Assembly (NCBI GenBank): GCA_964651315.1
Contig: CAZYXO010000013.1
Coordinates: 1 to 17,526 of the forward strand
Reading direction: 5' to 3'
DNA: 17,526 bases
From: CAZYXO01 sp964651315
Lineage (GTDB): Bacteria; Bacillota_I; Bacilli_A; RF39; UBA660
Each line of letters begins with the position of its first letter. The stretch's first letter is position 1. The translations under genes were made by a program, and so were the position numbers. The notes under the pieces were generated by a model. The model searched no databases. It saw nothing but the letters and a program-made list of their open reading frames with translations, and was not told the DNA's origin. Below, piece by piece: positions 13,767 through 17,526 of this stretch.

Positions 13767-15817
13767 TTTACCTTTTCCTTCTTTAATGTTTCGACATTAT
13801 TTCTTTCTAATTTAATCAAATCATGAACAATAATAGCATTAGATAATTCTAATCTTTTCTCTACATATAATACTGAATTATTTATATAATCGGCATCCAA
13901 GACAGCATTTGGTTTAATTATTTGATATTCTCCCCTACTATTATTATAATAAACTAAATTAGTGATAAAATTACCATTTGCAAGTACTACAATATTATTA
14001 TTTTTGATATTAAATATATCATGACCCAATACATAATCATTTTTAATCCCTAACATATTGTATAATGTTGGTGCAACATCTATCATTCCCATATAATAAT
14101 CAACTGTACCTTTTAATTTGCTTTTTATTTCGGCATTTTTTGTCCAGATAATTAATGGCGTTTTTTTATTAAGTTCATGAGCATAGGAATCATATGGAAT
14201 ATAACTTTCATCTTCTTCATCCTTAAGTTCACCTGTTTTATAATCATAATTGTATAAATAGTCTAATTCTTTTCTTGTTAATTTTGCATCGTGATCGCCA
14301 TAAAACACAAATACTGTATCGTTAAAATATGCAGATTCTTTTATATAATTTAGAAAATCACCAAGAGCACTATCTGCATAATGAGAACTTGTAATGTAAT
14401 TACCTACAGCAGTATTTTTTAAATAATCAGTTGTTCTTGTTTCTCTTAAATTTGTTTCTAAATTCACTTCTTCAAAAGTACTGGACATATCATATTCCCC
14501 ATATTTATCTAAAAATGTAAATGGTGAATGATTAGAAAGCGTAATAATTGTACCCATATAATTTGTTGTTGTAGTTTCAATATTTTCTAATATTGGTATT
14601 GCTTGTTCAAAGAATAATTTATCGTTTATTCCTAAATTTATTACATCTTCACTAGTATAAGTAAACGATTCTTCAAAATACATTTTTTGATATCCTAAAT
14701 TCGGATGTACCCTGTTACGATTCCACATTGTGGCATGATTTCCATGCATACTAAACGTAAAATAATCTTTCTCATTAAGTAATTTTGCTGTTGTGATATA
14801 TTCCTTATTATAATAAGAAGTAAATACTACACCACTACTTGCAGGTAATAAACTAGTTAAAATAGTAAATTCGGTATCACTACTTGTTCCAGTACTTATT
14901 TGTGGATAAAAATTTTTAAAAAACATTCCTTCTTTAGATAATTTATTTAAATTAGGTGTTGCTTCTACTCCATTAAAAGATAAATCCATTAAATAATCTT
15001 GTAATCCTTCCATATGGACAAATACAATATTTTTTCCTTTTAAAATATCGGTATATTTATTCTTTTCGGTATACTTAACTGATTCTTCACTAGTAAAATA
15101 TGTTTTAAATAACGTAGATGCTTCTTCATAACCAAATAAACTACTGAATTTTGGTGTTATCGTTTGAACTAAATCATTAAATTGAAACATTATTAAACCA
15201 AATCTTTTAACAATTGATACCCGATACCATTGTTTAGTTAAACGTGAATAATCTGTTCTAGTCGCAATCATAAAATTAAATGCCATAAAAATAGTACCAA
15301 CTACTAATGTAGCAATTAACATTTTTTTTGAATTTTCTACTCTTGGTACATAATTATAATAATTATGTTTTTTTAATTTAATATGTAACCAATAATAAAT
15401 TATTGGAATTAATATGTATATAACATTCCAAATACTTAATTTTTCAAATATTGATCCACCAACTGTTCCTACTTGACCAAGTGATGCTAATTCGCCAAAA
15501 GATGCATATGAAGCATAAAACATATAATAAATAGAGTTAAATATCATAATAGTTGTGTATACAAGAATCCATGAGAAATACCATCTAAATTGATTTTTAG
15601 ATTTAATAAAATAACCAAGTGATCCAATCATTACTATTAATGCAAAATCAGTAAGCATTGGTTTAAATGCAAGTCCATCACCAATAGTTAAATGTCTTGC
15701 TAATGTAATTCCGATAAATGATAAAATAACATATGCTAAAAATAGTCTATTGGAGTAAACATATTTAATAATATTCTTATAATTCTTTTTAATTTTAATA
15801 ATCATTTTATTTTTCAT
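13763..15817 (-). CDS. LtaS-type phosphoglycerol transferase (sulfatase fold) with five membrane helices
   Basis: This 684-residue protein starts at 15817, with AGGA 9 bases upstream; an in-frame ATG at 15826 touches that site. Five N-terminal helices (~25-185) anchor an outward-facing sulfatase-like domain, as in lipoteichoic acid synthase. Motifs that match LtaS are VFVHMEG (metal ligand E270), GTSSDTEF (nucleophile region), MHGNHATMWNRNRV (H358, W365, R367), LSNHSPF (H430) and FYGDHD (D508, H509). The nucleophile position, Thr in classical LtaS (GKTSDAEF), appears to be Ser312. The enzyme probably transfers phosphoglycerol or a related head group from a membrane lipid to a surface polymer. 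It could instead be a phosphoethanolamine transferase. It has its own strong promoter, and the downstream gene overlaps it by ATGA. Confidence 0.9.
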   Translation of the reverse strand: MKNKMIIKIKKNYKNIIKYVYSNRLFLAYVILSFIGITLARHLTIGDGLAFKPMLTDFALIVMIGSLGYFIKSKNQFRWYFSWILVYTTIMIFNSIYYMFYASYASFGELASLGQVGTVGGSIFEKLSIWNVIYILIPIIYYWLHIKLKKHNYYNYVPRVENSKKMLIATLVVGTIFMAFNFMIATRTDYSRLTKQWYRVSIVKRFGLIMFQFNDLVQTITPKFSSLFGYEEASTLFKTYFTSEESVKYTEKNKYTDILKGKNIVFVHMEGLQDYLMDLSFNGVEATPNLNKLSKEGMFFKNFYPQISTGTSSDTEFTILTSLLPASSGVVFTSYYNKEYITTAKLLNEKDYFTFSMHGNHATMWNRNRVHPNLGYQKMYFEESFTYTSEDVINLGINDKLFFEQAIPILENIETTTTNYMGTIITLSNHSPFTFLDKYGEYDMSSTFEEVNLETNLRETRTTDYLKNTAVGNYITSSHYADSALGDFLNYIKESAYFNDTVFVFYGDHDAKLTRKELDYLYNYDYKTGELKDEEDESYIPYDSYAHELNKKTPLIIWTKNAEIKSKLKGTVDYYMGMIDVAPTLYNMLGIKNDYVLGHDIFNIKNNNIVVLANGNFITNLVYYNNSRGEYQIIKPNAVLDADYINNSVLYVEKRLELSNAIIVHDLIKLERNNVETLKKEKVK

Positions 15818-15841
15818 AAAAATCATTCCTATAACTAAATA

Positions 15842-15870
15842 ATTATATCATGTTAAACATATTATGACAA
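15842..15870 (-). promoter_or_regulatory. Strong sigma-A promoter of the LtaS-type gene
   Basis: On the minus strand the -35 TTGTCA (15870-15865), a 17-base spacer and the extended -10 TGATATAAT (15850-15842) form the best consensus promoter in the window. The -35 abuts the stop codon of the glycosyltransferase gene. Confidence 0.8.
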
Positions 15871-17364
15871 TTATTGATGCTTTTCTAAATCTGTTATCGT
15901 TACTTTTGATTCATGAGGAATTGTCTTCCATGTAACTTTTTTAAATACAGCAACATATGTTGTATAACGACCAATAATATCAAATGTTGGCCAAGTTAAA
16001 CAATATAGAATTTTTTTTGATAGTGGTATTTTAATAATTTTTTTTCTTTCCATTATAAATACATATACAGCAGCCCAAATATTTTCGATATATTTACCTA
16101 TACGATATAATATTCTTAACCATATAGTTAATAATAATGTTAAGTAAAAAGCATTTATTCCTGGTAAAAGATTAATTTTAATATCAAATATTCTTCGAAG
16201 TAATTTTGCAAGTTCTGTTCCACCTGCAAATAAACTTATATCTTTAATTCCATATCCATAACTAAAACAACTATACATAAATAGTGGTACAATAATCCAT
16301 TTAACTATATTTATAACTGAAAAAGGAGTTAATTGCATTAATGTATCAAAAGATGCAAATCGATGTCTTATTGATTCAACTATTGATAAACATATCCCTT
16401 TAAAGCCTTTTTTCTTCTTACTTTTTGGTAATTTATCTTTCCATGATGATTTAACAAATAATTTACCAAAAAAGATATTCATGAATAAATAAGGACCTGT
16501 TTCTACGAATGCTTCTAAATGTCCTCTTGACCAACGTAAACGTTGGCGTAAAGCAATTTTTAATTTTACAGGTTGTTCATCAAAAAACATTGCATCATTA
16601 TTATAAGATATTGGATATCCTGCTGCCACTAAGTCTGCAGTTAATGCTCGATCTTCTGTTAGAGATGTATAATGCCATCCATCTTTAATAACTTTATTTA
16701 TAAATAAAAAACCAGTTCCTTGAATATTAGTTGCAAGCCCTAATACTGAGCGTGCTCGATGATTACATCTAATTGATCTTAACCAATGTAGAGCATAAGT
16801 TGAAGCAATCCAATTTTCCGAAAAATTCTTCGTATTACGATAAGATGTTGTTACTGGACTACCAGCATCAAAAGAATCATTCATTCGAGAAATATAATCA
16901 TTTTTTAATAAATTATCAGCATCAAAAATAAAATATCCTTCAAAAGACATAATTCCATAATCTTTCTCGATATTTTCACATAAGTATTCTAAAGCAAAGC
17001 CTTTTGTCTTTTTTTCTTCATTAAAGCGTTCATAACAGATAGCACCATGCTCTCTTGCAATCTTTGCTGTATTATCTGTACAATTATCTGCCACAACAAA
17101 AACAGTTATTAATTCTTTCGGATAATCTTGACGGTTAATACTATCAAGTAAATTTCCTATTACGTTTTCTTCATTTCTTGCTGATATCATAATAGCGTAT
17201 TTATGTTTATTTTTAGCAGGTTTAAATTTTTTTGTAAAGAAAAAACCTATTATCCAATAAACTATTTTATACGCAAGCATAAATGTTATTATACTACCAA
17301 TTATATCATAAACTACTTTAAAATCTTTATAACTATTTCCAATAGCAACTACTACATCATTCAT
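15871..17364 (-). CDS. Membrane-bound family 2 glycosyltransferase
   Basis: This 497-residue GT-A enzyme transfers sugars from a nucleotide-sugar donor at the inner face of the membrane. One N-terminal membrane helix (~20-43) precedes the catalytic domain. ISARNEENVI (~60-69) and VADNCTDNT (~91-99) form the nucleotide-binding part. DAD (148-150) binds the metal, SLTEDRAL (~234-241) carries the catalytic TED, and QRLRWSRG (~274-281) is the Q/RxxRW motif of processive synthases. Three or more C-terminal helices follow from ~340. This architecture resembles poly-sugar synthases such as YdaM/PgaC-type or hyaluronan synthases. Its place upstream of an LtaS-type gene suggests making a glycan or glycolipid for the cell surface. 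The sugar and acceptor cannot be read from the sequence. Confidence 0.9.
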   Translation of the reverse strand: MNDVVVAIGNSYKDFKVVYDIIGSIITFMLAYKIVYWIIGFFFTKKFKPAKNKHKYAIMISARNEENVIGNLLDSINRQDYPKELITVFVVADNCTDNTAKIAREHGAICYERFNEEKKTKGFALEYLCENIEKDYGIMSFEGYFIFDADNLLKNDYISRMNDSFDAGSPVTTSYRNTKNFSENWIASTYALHWLRSIRCNHRARSVLGLATNIQGTGFLFINKVIKDGWHYTSLTEDRALTADLVAAGYPISYNNDAMFFDEQPVKLKIALRQRLRWSRGHLEAFVETGPYLFMNIFFGKLFVKSSWKDKLPKSKKKKGFKGICLSIVESIRHRFASFDTLMQLTPFSVINIVKWIIVPLFMYSCFSYGYGIKDISLFAGGTELAKLLRRIFDIKINLLPGINAFYLTLLLTIWLRILYRIGKYIENIWAAVYVFIMERKKIIKIPLSKKILYCLTWPTFDIIGRYTTYVAVFKKVTWKTIPHESKVTITDLEKHQ

Positions 17365-17390
17365 TTAATTACCACTTTCTGACACAAAAT

Positions 17391-17399
17391 ATTATATCA
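17391..17399 (-). promoter_or_regulatory. Extended -10 promoter of the glycosyltransferase gene
   Basis: The minus strand reads TGATATAAT, a TGn plus perfect TATAAT, 26 bases before the ATG at 17364. No clear -35 is present. The downstream GTGGTAAT is a poor ribosome-binding site. Confidence 0.6.
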
Positions 17400-17453
17400 T
17401 AATCATAAATATATTTATAGTATAATTAAGTATAAAATCCCTAACATCAGATT

Positions 17454-17510
17454 ATATAAAAATGACTTCTAAAGTTGAAAAATTTTTTTCCTAACTTTTG
17501 GAAGCCATTT
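17454..17510 (-). terminator. Probable terminator of a gene lying beyond the right edge
   Basis: On the minus strand AAATGGCTTC (17510-17501) pairs with GAAGTCATTT (17470-17461) with one G-T wobble. Further weaker pairing (AAAAGTT/AACTTT) continues inward around a loop of A and T runs. The outer stem is followed by TTTATATA. It would separate an upstream minus-strand gene from the glycosyltransferase promoter. The last 36 bases could be the tail of that gene (a frame ending in TAG at 17491-17493), but this is too short to call. Confidence 0.45.
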
Positions 17511-17526
17511 CAAAATCAAATGGAGC

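Noticed and set aside
1..17526. Mycoplasma-type genetic code (TGA as tryptophan), suggested by the very low GC
   Set aside because: Tryptophans are TGG throughout and TGA ends the LtaS-type gene at 13763-13765.

Overview
The window is very AT-rich DNA from a low-GC Bacillota, most likely a gut member of the Bacilli (RF39/Erysipelotrichia-like) that can form spores. The lineage is inferred from gene style. The spore link rests on a CotJ coat module and an FtsK/SpoIIIE translocase. TGA is used as a stop (the ATGA overlap at 13763-13766) and tryptophan is TGG, so this is not the Mycoplasma genetic code. I see no tRNA, rRNA, CRISPR array or insertion sequence.

Layout. Positions 1-1575 (minus): the 5' part of a pyruvate:ferredoxin oxidoreductase gene (nifJ), a UPF0316 membrane protein and a small zinc-ribbon membrane protein. 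Positions 1678-3516 (plus): a large unrecognised protein with a distinct C-terminal domain, ending at a terminator shared with the convergent spore-coat genes. Positions 3550-4531 (minus): a two-gene cotJ operon. Its first gene appears to fuse CotJA-like and CotJB segments, and the second is the manganese-catalase-like CotJC. A mother-cell type promoter precedes it. Positions 4661-8239 (plus): ftsK/spoIIIE, a membrane-anchored thioredoxin-fold protein without the CxxC, a candidate small RNA with its own promoter and terminator, and trmL. Positions 8236-17364 (minus): a type IIB-like calcium ATPase, a short ClpC-type AAA+ unfoldase, a membrane-anchored protein of unknown function, an LtaS-type sulfatase-fold phosphotransferase and a family 2 glycosyltransferase.

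How the genes work together. The glycosyltransferase, LtaS-type enzyme and anchored protein form a run that probably builds or decorates a cell-surface polymer. The short ClpC lies directly downstream, and its start codon sits inside a perfect 11-bp inverted repeat. CotJ and SpoIIIE/FtsK point to sporulation. NifJ indicates anaerobic pyruvate metabolism. Many promoters share an extended -10 element of the form TGATA(T/A)AAT with a weak or absent -35.

The points most worth a second look are the fused CotJA-CotJB protein, the sequestered clpC start codon, the orphan small RNA at about 7465-7573, and the C-terminal domain of the 612-residue protein. None of these proves a wholly new system; each is a testable observation.
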